Notes: generated by a model not told the origin, from the letters alone. Shown: positions 8,982 through 16,877, counted from the first letter of the stretch. The stretch: 64,000 nucleotides of DNA from Paenibacillus anaericanus (GCF_003994475.1 NZ_RZNY01000004.1:235665-299664); one strand, 5' to 3'. Numbers and translations: made by a program.

Positions 8982-9006
8982 AAAAAAAACCTTGATATCC
9001 AAGGCT
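8982..9006 (-). terminator. Terminator of the second tRNA-Leu gene
   Basis: On the minus strand CCTTG-GATAT-CAAGG is followed by eight T residues; it lies about 10 bases beyond the tRNA 3' end. Confidence 0.8.
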
Positions 9007-9016
9007 TTCTTCTTGA

Positions 9017-9097
9017 TGCGCGTGAAGGGACTTGAACCCCCACGTCGTGAAACGCCAGATCCTAAGTCTGGTGCGTCTGCCATTCCGCCACACGCGC
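9017..9097 (-). tRNA. tRNA-Leu (anticodon UAG), copy 2
   Basis: An 81-base cloverleaf with acceptor GCGCGTG/CACGCGC, anticodon stem CCAGA/TCTGG and loop CTTAGGA (anticodon TAG), long variable arm and T-arm GGGGGTTCAAGTCCC. It differs from copy 1 by a compensated acceptor pair (A-T to G-C), and by lacking one T in the D-loop. The arrangement, with a separate terminator for each, suggests an old local duplication with a gene lodged between the copies. Confidence 0.96.
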
Positions 9098-9226
9098 GTG
9101 TACTCTGTATCGCATCAGCGACAAGATATATCTTATCATGTTGCTATATCATGCGTCAAGCTTTTTTTAAAAAAATATCAACTGTACGTAATTTAGAAAA
9201 CCAATTCGAATTTGTAGTGCAAGCCA

Positions 9227-9808
9227 CTAAATAACATCCTCAACCACAAGTAGCTGCGGCCAAATTCGTAACCATTCTTTCTGAGCTATCCTTCTCATAA
9301 ATAACTCATTATCTCGACAATAAGGACTTTGACGTACCCTTAGAGAGAACAAATCATCCAGTCCATGAGGCGCAATGAGTTCGACCTCTCCGTTCCTATT
9401 CAAACGTACACCAACTGCCGTGGCGGTCTCTGGCCAACGCAACATGGCATCCTCTACAGAACAATGAGGTGACTCACCACTCTTCATGTGCATCCGCGCT
9501 TGATTTTTGACAGACCAATTATGTGTAGGATTTAATTCCCTCAATTTGGCCTCATACTCTTTCTCAACCTCTTCCTCCAAACATGAAGGGTCATAATATA
9601 GGACGTCGACATCGTTATAAGGAGTTCTAAGCTCATATCCGTGTAGGATGTCCCAGACATAATTACGTAGATATCCTGCAGCTATACATGCTTGTGGTAA
9701 CGATAGTAAAGACACTGACTCCAAATCGGCCATCATGTCAGAATTCTCTCTAATCATATGAAGCAATCCCTCGGCATCCAATCGTATTGCTCTTGTATTC
9801 ATACTCAC
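9227..9808 (-). CDS. Nucleotidyltransferase family protein (DUF925/COG3575)
   Basis: A 193-residue protein. The central 'AAGYLRNYVWDILHGYELRTPYNDVDVLYYD' region has the D-x-D pattern (DVDVLYYD) typical of nucleotidyltransferase-fold metal ligands and of the DUF925 family (PF06042); 'IAPHGLDDLFSLRVR' near the C-terminus is the other conserved family block. GTG 9808 or ATG 9802 could be the start; the spacer evidence does not decide. It starts 16 bases after the GNAT gene and is probably cotranscribed with it. Substrate unknown. Confidence 0.82.
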   Translation of the reverse strand: MSMNTRAIRLDAEGLLHMIRENSDMMADLESVSLLSLPQACIAAGYLRNYVWDILHGYELRTPYNDVDVLYYDPSCLEEEVEKEYEAKLRELNPTHNWSVKNQARMHMKSGESPHCSVEDAMLRWPETATAVGVRLNRNGEVELIAPHGLDDLFSLRVRQSPYCRDNELFMRRIAQKEWLRIWPQLLVVEDVI

Positions 9809-9824
9809 CAGTCCCCTACTCTAC

Positions 9825-10253
9825 CTATAAATACTTCTTAAACGCTTTGCTAGATTCGCCATCAAAACCAAGTGCCGAATAAAAACGGTGTGCATCTACT
9901 CTTGCTGAGCCGCTTGTTAACATCAACTTAACACAACTGCGCTCCTTAGCTAATTCCTCAGCAAACTTCATCATCTGGTTCCCTATGCCCTTACCTCGCT
10001 GTTCGGAAGAAACAACAACACGCTCAATAACTCCGAATGGTCGATCCCCACTAAGCGCATCAAGACAAATATGTAAGTGTAGTGTACCTAGTATGCACCC
10101 GTCCTCCTCATAAACTAACAAGAAACTATCAGCACTTTCTCTAACCTGTTGAATTCGCTCGGGCCAGACAGCAATCTCTTGATTATTGGGCAAAAGCACC
10201 CGGTATAATTCCTCAATCACCGCCGCATCATGAATCTCCGCTTCTCTTATCAT
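9825..10253 (-). CDS. GNAT family N-acetyltransferase
   Basis: A 142-residue single-domain GNAT protein. The acetyl-CoA loop is visible as 'VVSSEQRGKGIGNQMMKFAEELAKE' (R-G-x-G-I-G), preceded by the beta-4 'FGVIERVVV' and followed by 'LTSGSARVDAHRFYSALGF', which includes the Tyr that usually acts as general acid. GGGGGAAT precedes the ATG. Substrate cannot be deduced. It heads the two-gene unit with the nucleotidyltransferase. Confidence 0.87.
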   Translation of the reverse strand: MIREAEIHDAAVIEELYRVLLPNNQEIAVWPERIQQVRESADSFLLVYEEDGCILGTLHLHICLDALSGDRPFGVIERVVVSSEQRGKGIGNQMMKFAEELAKERSCVKLMLTSGSARVDAHRFYSALGFDGESSKAFKKYL

Positions 10254-10410
10254 TATTCCCCCACCCTTACTGGTTAATATGAAGATAAGTTCTTCAACTT
10301 TAATTAGAATTGCTAATTAAGGTTCCAATCGTAATCTATCAAGTTAGCAACACATGGACTAATAAGCGACACTTCGAGTGCTAACGGGATTTACTCCTGC
10401 TAAATGTGTG

Positions 10411-10532
10411 TTCATACTCATGATACCTAAATTAACTGGAAAAACCGGAGCTAATCCACCATATAAGCCTCATTTAGGCGCAATGTAGGTAAATTAGCTG
10501 GAGGTTTTCCAGTTATTTGAAGCGAGTATGAA
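10411..10532. repeat. Long imperfect inverted repeat (about 122 bases)
   Basis: Outer arms TTCATACTC (10411-10419) and GAGTATGAA (10524-10532) match exactly; inside, AAATTAACTGGAAAAACC (from 10430) is matched in reverse by GGTTTTCCAGTTATTT (to 10518), and GGAGCTAAT by AAATTAGCTGG. The loop around 10465-10480 contains GCCTcatttAGGC. The inner arms are themselves small palindromes of the form AATTAGCTGGA...TCCAGTTATT, and related units occur at 10380-10404 and 10541-10569. It could be a non-autonomous repeat element or fold as an RNA; it carries no open frame. Confidence 0.7.
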
Positions 10533-10574
10533 TTGACCTGCAAATTAGATGGAGTAATTCCAACTAAGTGTACA

Positions 10575-11162
10575 GGTCTGGGTCTGGGTCTGGGTCTGGG
10601 TCTGGGTCTGGGTCTGGGTCTGGGTCTGGGTCTGGGTCTGGGTCTGGGTCTGGGTCTGGGTCTGGGTCTGGGTCTGGGTCTGGGTCTGGGTCTGGGTCTG
10701 GGTCTGGGTCTGGGTCTGGGTCTGGGTCTGGGTCTGGGTCTGGGTCTGGGTCTGGGTCTGGGTCTGGGTCTGGGTCTGGGTCTGGGTCTGGGTCTGGGTC
10801 TGGGTCTGGGTCTGGGTCTGGGTCTGGGTCTGGGTCTGGGTCTGGGTCTGGGTCTGGGTCTGGGTCTGGGTCTGGGTCTGGGTCTGGGTCTGGGTCTGGG
10901 TCTGGGTCTGGGTCTGGGTCTGGGTCTGGGTCTGGGTCTGGGTCTGGGTCTGGGTCTGGGTCTGGGTCTGGGTCTGGGTCTGGGTCTGGGTCTGGGTCTG
11001 GGTCTGGGTCTGGGTCTGGGTCTGGGTCTGGGTCTGGGTCTGGGTCTGGGTCTGGGTCTGGGTCTGGGTCTGGGTCTGGGTCTGGGTCTGGGTCTGGGTC
11101 TGGGTCTGGGTCTGGGTCTGGGTCTGGGTCTGGGTCTGGGTCTGGGTCTGGGTCTGGGTCTG
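10575..11162. repeat. Tandem hexanucleotide array, 98 perfect GGTCTG copies
   Basis: 588 bases of uninterrupted GGTCTG, that is exactly 98 copies, lying between the GNAT gene and the MFS gene. Written as GGGTCT, the plus strand offers a GGG run every six bases, the layout of telomeric repeats and of tandem G-quadruplex motifs. Each of the six frames reads as a dipeptide polymer (Gly-Leu, Ser-Gly, Asp-Pro and so on), so long open frames across it are a by-product of the repeat; none has a ribosome-binding site. The left border is abrupt, the right border decays gradually. Confidence 0.98.
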
Positions 11163-11250
11163 TGTCTGGGTCTGTGTCTGGGTCTGGATTTGGGTTTCGA
11201 TCTAGATGCATATCTAGATCCACATCTACATCGAGAATTGCATCCAGGTC
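11163..11250. repeat. Degenerate edge of the hexamer array
   Basis: Continuing in the same six-base register, the units drift step by step: TCTGTG, TCTGGG, TCTGTG, TCTGGG, TCTGGA, TTTGGG, TTTCGA, TCTAGA, TGCATA, TCTAGA, TCCACA, TCTACA, TCGAGA, ATTGCA, TCCAGG, TCCGAA. The initial TC is kept in most units. This looks like the ageing end of an array that grows or is homogenised from the other side. Confidence 0.8.
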
Positions 11251-11291
11251 CGAAATTATCATCTACAAGTATGTAATAACCAATTCATTAC

Positions 11292-12509
11292 TCAATTATT
11301 TCGTAAAGCTTCATCCTTCGGCAATAGAACGGTCAATAATCCGATCAATGGGAGAAAAGCACAGATCTTCATAATATAGAAGATTCCCATTTGGTCTGCG
11401 AAGTTCCCGAGGAAAGCTGAACCTAGTCCCCCGAGCCCAAAAGAAAGTCCAAAGAACAACCCCGATACAAGTCCCACTTTACCAGGTAATAATTCTTGAG
11501 CATAGACCACGATAATGGAGAAAGCTGAGGACATGATGAAACCTGCCACAACGACAAGTATCCCCGACCAGAACAAGTTCGCATAAGGAAGTAAAAGTGA
11601 GAAAGGCGCTGTACCGAGTATTGACACCCAAATAATATTTCGGCGACCAAATCGATCGGCAAGTGGTCCCCCGAAGAATGTCCCCACCGCAGCAGCAGCT
11701 AAGAATGCAAATACATAATACTGAGCCACTTCTTTAGCTACTCCGTAGTGGTCCATGAGAAAGAATGCGTAGAAGTTAGAAATGCTTATCGAATATACAT
11801 TTTTAGAGAATAAAAGTAGCACCAATATAGTAATCGCAAGACCGATCTTTCCCTTGCTAAGGGAAGGTCTATTCAGTTGATCAGCTCCAACAGAGGTACG
11901 CTTCTTGCGAGGCTGTATTACTTGCGAACCGTACCATTTCGCAACGTAGAACTGAATAACGATAGCCACAATCGCAGCTAGTGCGAACCAAGCAACACTG
12001 GTTTGTCCCAGTGGGATGAAGATTAATGCCGACATTAGTGGGCCAAGTGAGGTCCCAACATTCCCGCCAACCTGAAAGATCGATTGGGCCAGCCCACGTC
12101 GGTCACCTGCCGCTAAATAAGCAACGCGTGACGACTCTGGATGAAACACCGAAGAACCCAGGCCTACGGAAGTCACGGCAAGTAGGATAATACCGTAGGT
12201 CGGTGCGTATGCGAGCAAGAGCACGCCAATTAGTGTAAAGAAAACACCCACTGGAAGGATATACGGTCTTGGACGTTTATCTGAATATAATCCGACGAGC
12301 GGCTGGAATACCGATGCCGTCATATTCATGGCAAAAGCAATCCATCCAATTTGTCCGTAACTTAGGGATAATGATTCACGAAGTACTGGAAATAGTGCAG
12401 GAATAGCAGACTGCATCGTATCATTTAGCAAATGTACCATACTGATCGCAAATAAAATGGGGTACACAGTTTTTGCCGGTGAAGCTGCTTTTGTAGCAGT
12501 TTGATTCAT
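11292..12509 (-). CDS. MFS transporter, fosmidomycin-resistance (Fsr)-like
   Basis: A 405-residue major facilitator protein with about 12 hydrophobic spans. The N-half has 'HLLNDTMQSAIPALFPVL', 'LVGLYSDKRPRPY' (loop 2-3 motif) and 'GLGSSVFHPESSRVAYLAAG', 'SIFQVGGNVGTSLGPL', which are the signatures of the Fsr/fosmidomycin-resistance branch; the C-half has 'GGPLADRFGRRNIIW'. ATG follows GAGAGAGATAA. It ends 40 bases from the degenerate edge of the hexamer array and follows the aldo/keto reductase gene by 29 bases on the same strand, so these two may be one operon. Substrate is not determinable. Confidence 0.88.
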   Translation of the reverse strand: MNQTATKAASPAKTVYPILFAISMVHLLNDTMQSAIPALFPVLRESLSLSYGQIGWIAFAMNMTASVFQPLVGLYSDKRPRPYILPVGVFFTLIGVLLLAYAPTYGIILLAVTSVGLGSSVFHPESSRVAYLAAGDRRGLAQSIFQVGGNVGTSLGPLMSALIFIPLGQTSVAWFALAAIVAIVIQFYVAKWYGSQVIQPRKKRTSVGADQLNRPSLSKGKIGLAITILVLLLFSKNVYSISISNFYAFFLMDHYGVAKEVAQYYVFAFLAAAAVGTFFGGPLADRFGRRNIIWVSILGTAPFSLLLPYANLFWSGILVVVAGFIMSSAFSIIVVYAQELLPGKVGLVSGLFFGLSFGLGGLGSAFLGNFADQMGIFYIMKICAFLPLIGLLTVLLPKDEALRNN

Positions 12510-12538
12510 TTATCTCTCTCCATCCATCTCTGTTATGA

Positions 12539-13381
12539 TCAGAAGTTGAAATTGTCTGGATCCGATCCATATCGTAAATCCTGATTCAGAGCTTCAATAG
12601 CAGCTAGATCTTCAATATCCAATTGAAAATCAAAAACATTCGCATTTTGAACAATTCGTCCTTCATTTACTGATTTAGGTATCGTAACAACACCTACTTG
12701 TAAATCCCAACGCAGAATGACTTGAGCAACATTCTTACCATGTTTTGCTGCGATGGCCTTCAGTGTTTCATTTTCGAGCAGTTTTCCCTGTCCAAGCGGT
12801 GACCAAGCTTCGAGTTGAATCCCTTTATCTTGATTAAACTGGAGTAACTCTTTTTGGAACAAATGTGGGTGAAACTCAACTTGGTTGACTGCAGGAACGA
12901 CTTCAGCATCGGCAAATAGATCCTCTAAATGATGGATATTAAAATTGCTGACCCCGATTGCACGAACTTTACCTTCTCTATATATTTTCTCTAAAGCTCG
13001 CCAAGTATCCTTATATTTTCCTTTCACTGGCCAGTGAATCAGAAATAAATCAAGATAATCAACATTTAATTTACGCAGACTCGTATCAAATGCTTCCAGT
13101 GTGGTCTCATATCCTTGCATACTGTTCCATACTTTCGACGTGATGAATATATCTTCACGAGCCAGCCCGTTCTCAAGTATTGCTTCTGCAACAGCCTGAC
13201 CAACGCCTTCTTCATTATTGTAAGCAGCAGCCGTATCGATACTACGATACCCGTGGCGAATTGCAGTTTTGACAGCAGATACAACTTCTTCGCCCTCTTG
13301 TGCTTTATACACGCCTAGGCCGAGCCACGGCATCTTAACTCCATTGTTAAGTGTTACAGTATCCTGTAGATGGTTTAGCAT
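12539..13381 (-). CDS. Aldo/keto reductase (YvgN / 2,5-diketo-D-gluconate reductase type)
   Basis: A 280-residue NADPH-dependent reductase of the AKR5 group. The tetrad is present: Asp49 (in YRSIDTAAAY), Tyr54, Lys83 (ITSKVWN) and His116 (LFLIHWPVK). The family signature 'AIGVSNFNIHHLEDL' and the C-terminal cofactor motif 'VTIPKSVNEGRIVQN' follow. GAGGAGG lies nine bases before the ATG. Bacillus relatives reduce methylglyoxal and other aldehydes. A perfect 10-bp palindrome lies upstream (13429-13438) and may bind a TetR-type repressor coded elsewhere. Likely first gene of an operon with the MFS transporter. Confidence 0.93.
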   Translation of the reverse strand: MLNHLQDTVTLNNGVKMPWLGLGVYKAQEGEEVVSAVKTAIRHGYRSIDTAAAYNNEEGVGQAVAEAILENGLAREDIFITSKVWNSMQGYETTLEAFDTSLRKLNVDYLDLFLIHWPVKGKYKDTWRALEKIYREGKVRAIGVSNFNIHHLEDLFADAEVVPAVNQVEFHPHLFQKELLQFNQDKGIQLEAWSPLGQGKLLENETLKAIAAKHGKNVAQVILRWDLQVGVVTIPKSVNEGRIVQNANVFDFQLDIEDLAAIEALNQDLRYGSDPDNFNF

Positions 13382-13428
13382 AGTTTATATCCTCCTCAAA
13401 ATTATATTTTACTATTCTATTATGAAGG

Positions 13429-13438
13429 ACCGATCGGT
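13429..13438. promoter_or_regulatory. Perfect palindrome ACCGATCGGT, candidate operator
   Basis: The palindrome lies 48 bases upstream of the aldo/keto reductase start codon in otherwise AT-rich DNA. Size and composition resemble operators of small TetR-family repressors that control aldehyde-responsive genes. No such regulator is in the window, so this is a candidate only. Confidence 0.4.
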
Positions 13439-13460
13439 ATTTTAAAAGAGAACACGAATT

Positions 13461-13489
13461 TAAAGACGACCGGAGAATGACTCCGGCCG
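13461..13489 (-). terminator. Weak terminator after the VOC gene
   Basis: GCCGGAG-TCATT-CTCCGGT on the minus strand, followed by CGTCTTTAAATT; the T-run is short. It lies about 40 bases beyond the VOC gene stop. Confidence 0.5.
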
Positions 13490-13528
13490 CCAACATATTA
13501 ATAGTGCAAATTCTACAACCACACGTTT

Positions 13529-13969
13529 TTAAAACGAAATCATCGCCCCGGTCTCATCAAATACAGCCGAGGGATTCCAAGCAATCTCCCAAACATTATA
13601 TTCAGGATCTGCAAAATAAGCCGTACGACCTCCCCAGAATGCTTCTTCTGGTTCCCTAAGAATCAAAGCCCCGGCTTCCCTAGCTTTCTCAATTGCATCA
13701 TCTACCAGTTCCGGTTCTTCCACATTCACCGCCAGCGTTATTCCTCGAAAGGAGGGTTTCGTATCGCTCACAACCTGCTCATCCAGGCCTGCATCCTTTA
13801 CTAATTCATGATAAGGAAACAAGCTAAGCAGCACTCCCGCGGTCGTAAAAACACAATATTCATCCGTACTTGTGGGCGTGTCTTCCCAGCCTAATCTTTT
13901 GTAGAAAGATCTTAAACTGGGTAAATCCAGTGCACCTAAAGTGACCAACGTGACTCGTTGCGGTATCAT
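13529..13969 (-). CDS. VOC family protein (glyoxalase/bleomycin resistance fold)
   Basis: A 146-residue single-chain vicinal-oxygen-chelate protein with two beta-alpha-beta3 modules: 'VTLVTLGALDLPSLRSFYKRLGW' opens module one, 'GITLAVNVEEPELVDDAIEKAREAGA' module two, and 'YFADPEYNVWEIAWNP' closes it with the Glu ligand position. The TTG at 13987 belongs to the Shine-Dalgarno (GGGAGGG), so ATG 13969 is used. Substrate is unknown; these proteins are often annotated as glyoxalases without evidence. It follows the sigma-factor gene by 150 bases. Confidence 0.87.
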   Translation of the reverse strand: MIPQRVTLVTLGALDLPSLRSFYKRLGWEDTPTSTDEYCVFTTAGVLLSLFPYHELVKDAGLDEQVVSDTKPSFRGITLAVNVEEPELVDDAIEKAREAGALILREPEEAFWGGRTAYFADPEYNVWEIAWNPSAVFDETGAMISF

Positions 13970-14119
13970 ACGTTTTTTCCCTCCCAAATCGTATTTGTAA
14001 ATACAGAATGCAAGGTAACCCGGTATGAAAATTACTTTTTATGGTATTATATATCCTACATGAAAAATACAAAAATGACCAGAAAAGTGTTGATAAATAC
14101 ACTCTGGTCATTAAGCGCC

Positions 14120-14611
14120 TTAGGCGGTCTCTCTAGATTGACGGAGTCTTTGTCTCGCACGATAGAGGATAATTTTAAAGTGTGATAACGTGATTCCCAT
14201 GAGCTCGGCTGATTCTTGATAAGAGAATCCTTGCACATCATATAATAAAACCGCATGTTGCTGATTCGGTTGTAGTAAGGACAACATTCCATATAGCTCA
14301 TTTCGATTCTCTTGCGTGATCACATTTGACTCTGGAGTCTCCTCACTAGCAAAGTCAATAAAGAAATCATTATCATAAATGGATGAACGACTCTCCTTAC
14401 GAATCAAGTCAATATACGCGTTATGGGCGACCCGTAGTAACCACGATTTCGCCTGCTTACCATCCAATGCATCTACATGTTTCAATGCCCGGCAGAACAC
14501 TTCCTGCGTTAAGTCCTCAGATGTATGATGATTTCGACTCAAATAGAGTAAATAGCGGTACACATCTTTACTATAATTACGATATATAATGTCTATTCCA
14601 TTCGTCTTCAT
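14120..14611 (-). CDS. RNA polymerase sigma factor, ECF-like (sigma-70 family)
   Basis: A 163-residue two-domain sigma factor. Region 2 reads 'IIYRNYSKDVYRYLLYLSRNHHTSEDLTQEVFCRAL...KSWLLRVAHNAYIDLIRKE' (sigma2 fold, -10 recognition), and region 4 'MLSLLQPNQQHAVLLYDVQGFSYQESAELMGITLSHFKIILYRARQRLRQ' with the helix-turn-helix. An AAGGGGG site precedes the ATG. No classical anti-sigma follows; the next gene downstream codes a VOC protein. A 44-residue membrane peptide is coded just upstream and could be a partner. Target promoters cannot be told from the sequence. Confidence 0.92.
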   Translation of the reverse strand: MKTNGIDIIYRNYSKDVYRYLLYLSRNHHTSEDLTQEVFCRALKHVDALDGKQAKSWLLRVAHNAYIDLIRKESRSSIYDNDFFIDFASEETPESNVITQENRNELYGMLSLLQPNQQHAVLLYDVQGFSYQESAELMGITLSHFKIILYRARQRLRQSRETA

Positions 14612-14701
14612 TTTGATAATCCCCCTTAAAATAAGCTATGCTTGCCTTAGTCTCATCTGCTCACCAGAATCCATATTGGCTATGTAAACAGCACCCTTTT
14701 G

Positions 14702-14836
14702 TTAGCGCCATTTTAATTCGATTTGATTTAATGCCAGAGCAGCTTGTTTCCGCAGTGTACTGATCTGAGATTTGTCGCTAATTAGTAGTAGCAGCAGAAC
14801 AATGAGGGCAAGCAATATCCATTTTTTTCTATTCAT
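14702..14836 (-). CDS. Small single-span membrane protein upstream of the sigma factor
   Basis: A 44-residue frame too short for usual gene finders. It starts MNRKKW, continues with one hydrophobic span (about residues 6-19, poly-Leu) and ends in an amphipathic polar helix (SDKSQISTLRKQAALALNQI). GGAGGG precedes the ATG by nine bases. It is in line with and 90 bases upstream of the sigma-factor gene. Its size and topology would suit a membrane-tethered sigma regulator or a docking peptide, which is inference from position only. Confidence 0.6.
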   Translation of the reverse strand: MNRKKWILLALIVLLLLLISDKSQISTLRKQAALALNQIELKWR

Positions 14837-14967
14837 TTGGATAGCCCTCCATCTTAAACTTATTAACCTAAATTCATTATGAGGGGGAGAGTTTAAGTCC
14901 CCACTAAGAAAACCTTAAGATTCTATTAAGATTTGCCTTAAACAACAATATTTTAGGATTGTAGGAT

Positions 14968-15010
14968 AAAAAAACGCGTTATTCCATCAAAAGGAATAAC
15001 GCGTTTTCTT
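14968..15010. terminator. Strong bidirectional terminator
   Basis: AAAACGCGTTATTCC pairs perfectly with GGAATAACGCGTTTT around ATCAAAA, with A- and T-runs on both sides. It ends the minus-strand RR/HK operon just after the histidine kinase stop at 15051. Confidence 0.92.
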
Positions 15011-15050
15011 CTTAATAATTTACACTTTTTTAAAAAATAGTTCTTATTCC

Positions 15051-16145
15051 CTAATTATAGTTGCGTCCAAGACGAACCGTAAATACCGTCCGGTATTCAT
15101 CACTATCTGCTCCAATACTCCCATGATGCAGATCAACGATATGCTTGGCAATGGCCAAACCAATCCCCGAACCACCTGTATTCTTAGCGCGTGATTTCTC
15201 TACACGATAGAAACGATCAAACAAATGAGGTAAGTCTGACTTAGGAATAGGTTCTCCATAATTGACCACATCCGTAACCACCTCTTGCCCATCGAAACGT
15301 GCACGAATATCTAAATATTTACCATCATGACCGTAGCGAATGGCATTTGAAATCAGGTTCTCGTACACCCGTCTCAGTTTATCACCATCTGCCATCACAT
15401 ACAGTTGCTGTTCTTCCATTAAGAGTCGGCATTCCATACCACTCTCTTGGAATTGCCAGGCGAAATGTGCAGCGATTTGATGTAACATCTCCACTAAATT
15501 AATTTTGCTTATATAGAGTTTCATTTCCTTATCTTGGAGTCTAGTATATTCAAACAAATCCTGTAACAACTGCTTTAATCGGATCGATTCCTCATATGCC
15601 ATATTAACATAGTATCGCAGCTCTACTTCATCCCTATAGCGATCCTGTTCAATCAAACCTAGATATCCTGTAATGGAAGTCAGTGGTGTTCGCAAATCAT
15701 GAGAAACGTTAGTGACGAGTTCGTTTTTCGTTCGTTCAGCACGCCGCTCTTCCTCCATCGAAGTCCTAAGCCTGTCCACCATTCGATTAATATCCGTAGC
15801 TAATTGACCTAATTGACCTACATTTTCCACCGGAATTCTATTCGCAGAGTCTTCTTCCATGTTATGAACTTCTTCAATTAATAATTTCAAATACTTCTCT
15901 TCGTGACGTCTGACGCTCCGCCTATAGAAGTATAATGCGAATAACAGCAGGATCGGTACCCCAACTATGTAATAAGCCGTCGGATAGCCAATATTCAAGT
16001 TGATCCATGCCATGACTGTATATAAGGATACACTTGGGTAAAATTTATAGAACAGCTTACTTAAGAGCACAAGAAACAACAGCGAGACAACCGTAGTTAT
16101 AATCGTCCAGAACAACCAAGCCAGAAAACGTAAACTAGCTTTCAA
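15051..16145 (-). CDS. HAMP-containing sensor histidine kinase (VanS-like)
   Basis: A 364-residue membrane kinase. Two spans at about residues 7-29 and 57-75 enclose only a short extracellular loop; a HAMP linker follows (about 76-130), then HisKA with phospho-acceptor His149 in NVSHDLRTPLTSITGY, and the ATPase domain with 'ENLISNAIRYG' (N box), 'FDRFYRVEKSRAKNTGGSG' and 'GIGLAIAKHIVDLHHGSI' (G boxes). The start is a TTG at 16145, overlapping the end of the response regulator gene by 11 bases, so translation is coupled. The short loop resembles intramembrane-sensing or VanS-type kinases. The signal is unknown. Confidence 0.93.
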   Translation of the reverse strand: MKASLRFLAWLFWTIITTVVSLLFLVLLSKLFYKFYPSVSLYTVMAWINLNIGYPTAYYIVGVPILLLFALYFYRRSVRRHEEKYLKLLIEEVHNMEEDSANRIPVENVGQLGQLATDINRMVDRLRTSMEEERRAERTKNELVTNVSHDLRTPLTSITGYLGLIEQDRYRDEVELRYYVNMAYEESIRLKQLLQDLFEYTRLQDKEMKLYISKINLVEMLHQIAAHFAWQFQESGMECRLLMEEQQLYVMADGDKLRRVYENLISNAIRYGHDGKYLDIRARFDGQEVVTDVVNYGEPIPKSDLPHLFDRFYRVEKSRAKNTGGSGIGLAIAKHIVDLHHGSIGADSDEYRTVFTVRLGRNYN

Positions 16146-16833
16146 GTTTGTAGCCTACCCCCCATACCGTGTGGATCAGCTTTTCCCCATCCATTTCCTT
16201 CTCTAGCTTTTCGCGTAACCGGCTAATATGCACTGTAACTGAATTATTGCTCTCGAAATACTTGTCCTTCCATATTAGCTCAAAAATTTCCTCCGAGCCA
16301 AATACTCGGCCTGGATGACTAGCAAGCAAGAACAAAATTCCAAATTCAATAGGTGTCAACTTTACGGGGCGCCCATCAATGGTTGTAGTATGTGTTTCTT
16401 TATCAATTTGTAGTGAACCAAATTTAATGATGTGATCTTGGGTAGTATGCGCTGATTGAGTCGCAGCATAAGAGGAGCGCCGCAGTAACGATTTAACCCG
16501 TGCAACCAGCTCCAGTGGATTAAACGGTTTCACCATATAATCGTCTGCACCGGTCATTAGCCCCGTAATTTTATCCATATCTCCATCTTTAGCGCTGAGC
16601 ATCAGAATAGGTGTTGTCCGTGTCTCACGTATCTTTAAACAAACAGAAATACCATCCAATCCGGGCATCATCACATCAAGAATGATTAAATCAATTTCTT
16701 CCTGCTCCATCATATCCAAAGCCAATAGTCCGTTATCCGCTTTAAAGACAATATATCCTTCATTATGAAGATAAATCTCTATTAATTTAGCTATTTTATC
16801 GTCATCATCCACAATTAAAATTTGTTTACTCAT
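16135..16833 (-). CDS. OmpR/PhoB family response regulator
   Basis: A 232-residue regulator. The receiver domain has IVDDDDKI, the acceptor Asp in 'LIILDVMMPGLD' and the Lys of 'GADDYMVKPFNPLEL'; the C-terminal winged helix has 'LTPIEFGILFLLASHPGRVFGSEEIFELIW' and 'VTVHISRLREKLE'. Two starts are possible: ATG 16845 abuts AAAGG, while ATG 16833 lies 12 bases away; neither is ideal. It is the cognate regulator of the overlapping kinase gene. A CTATCAT-AGC-ATGATAG palindrome lies upstream at 16878-16894. Confidence 0.92.
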   Translation of the reverse strand: MSKQILIVDDDDKIAKLIEIYLHNEGYIVFKADNGLLALDMMEQEEIDLIILDVMMPGLDGISVCLKIRETRTTPILMLSAKDGDMDKITGLMTGADDYMVKPFNPLELVARVKSLLRRSSYAATQSAHTTQDHIIKFGSLQIDKETHTTTIDGRPVKLTPIEFGILFLLASHPGRVFGSEEIFELIWKDKYFESNNSVTVHISRLREKLEKEMDGEKLIHTVWGVGYKLES

Positions 16834-16877
16834 AAGGTTGATCATCCTTTTATTTAGAGGCTAGTATGCACACCATT

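Noticed and set aside
9227..10253. Toxin-antitoxin pair (nucleotidyltransferase plus GNAT)
   Set aside because: The nucleotidyltransferase is of the DUF925 type and not MenA/AbiEii-like, and the GNAT lacks a paired antitoxin gene; a plain two-gene operon is the simpler reading.
10533..11374. Three long frames over the hexamer array, encoding Gly-Leu, Ser-Gly or Asp-Pro polymers
   Set aside because: They follow from the repeat having no stop codon in any frame; none has a ribosome-binding site or a credible unique N-terminal domain. The minus-strand Asp-Pro frame has Asp at alternate positions in the decayed part too, but so do the Leu and Ser frames, because the TC of each unit is what is kept.
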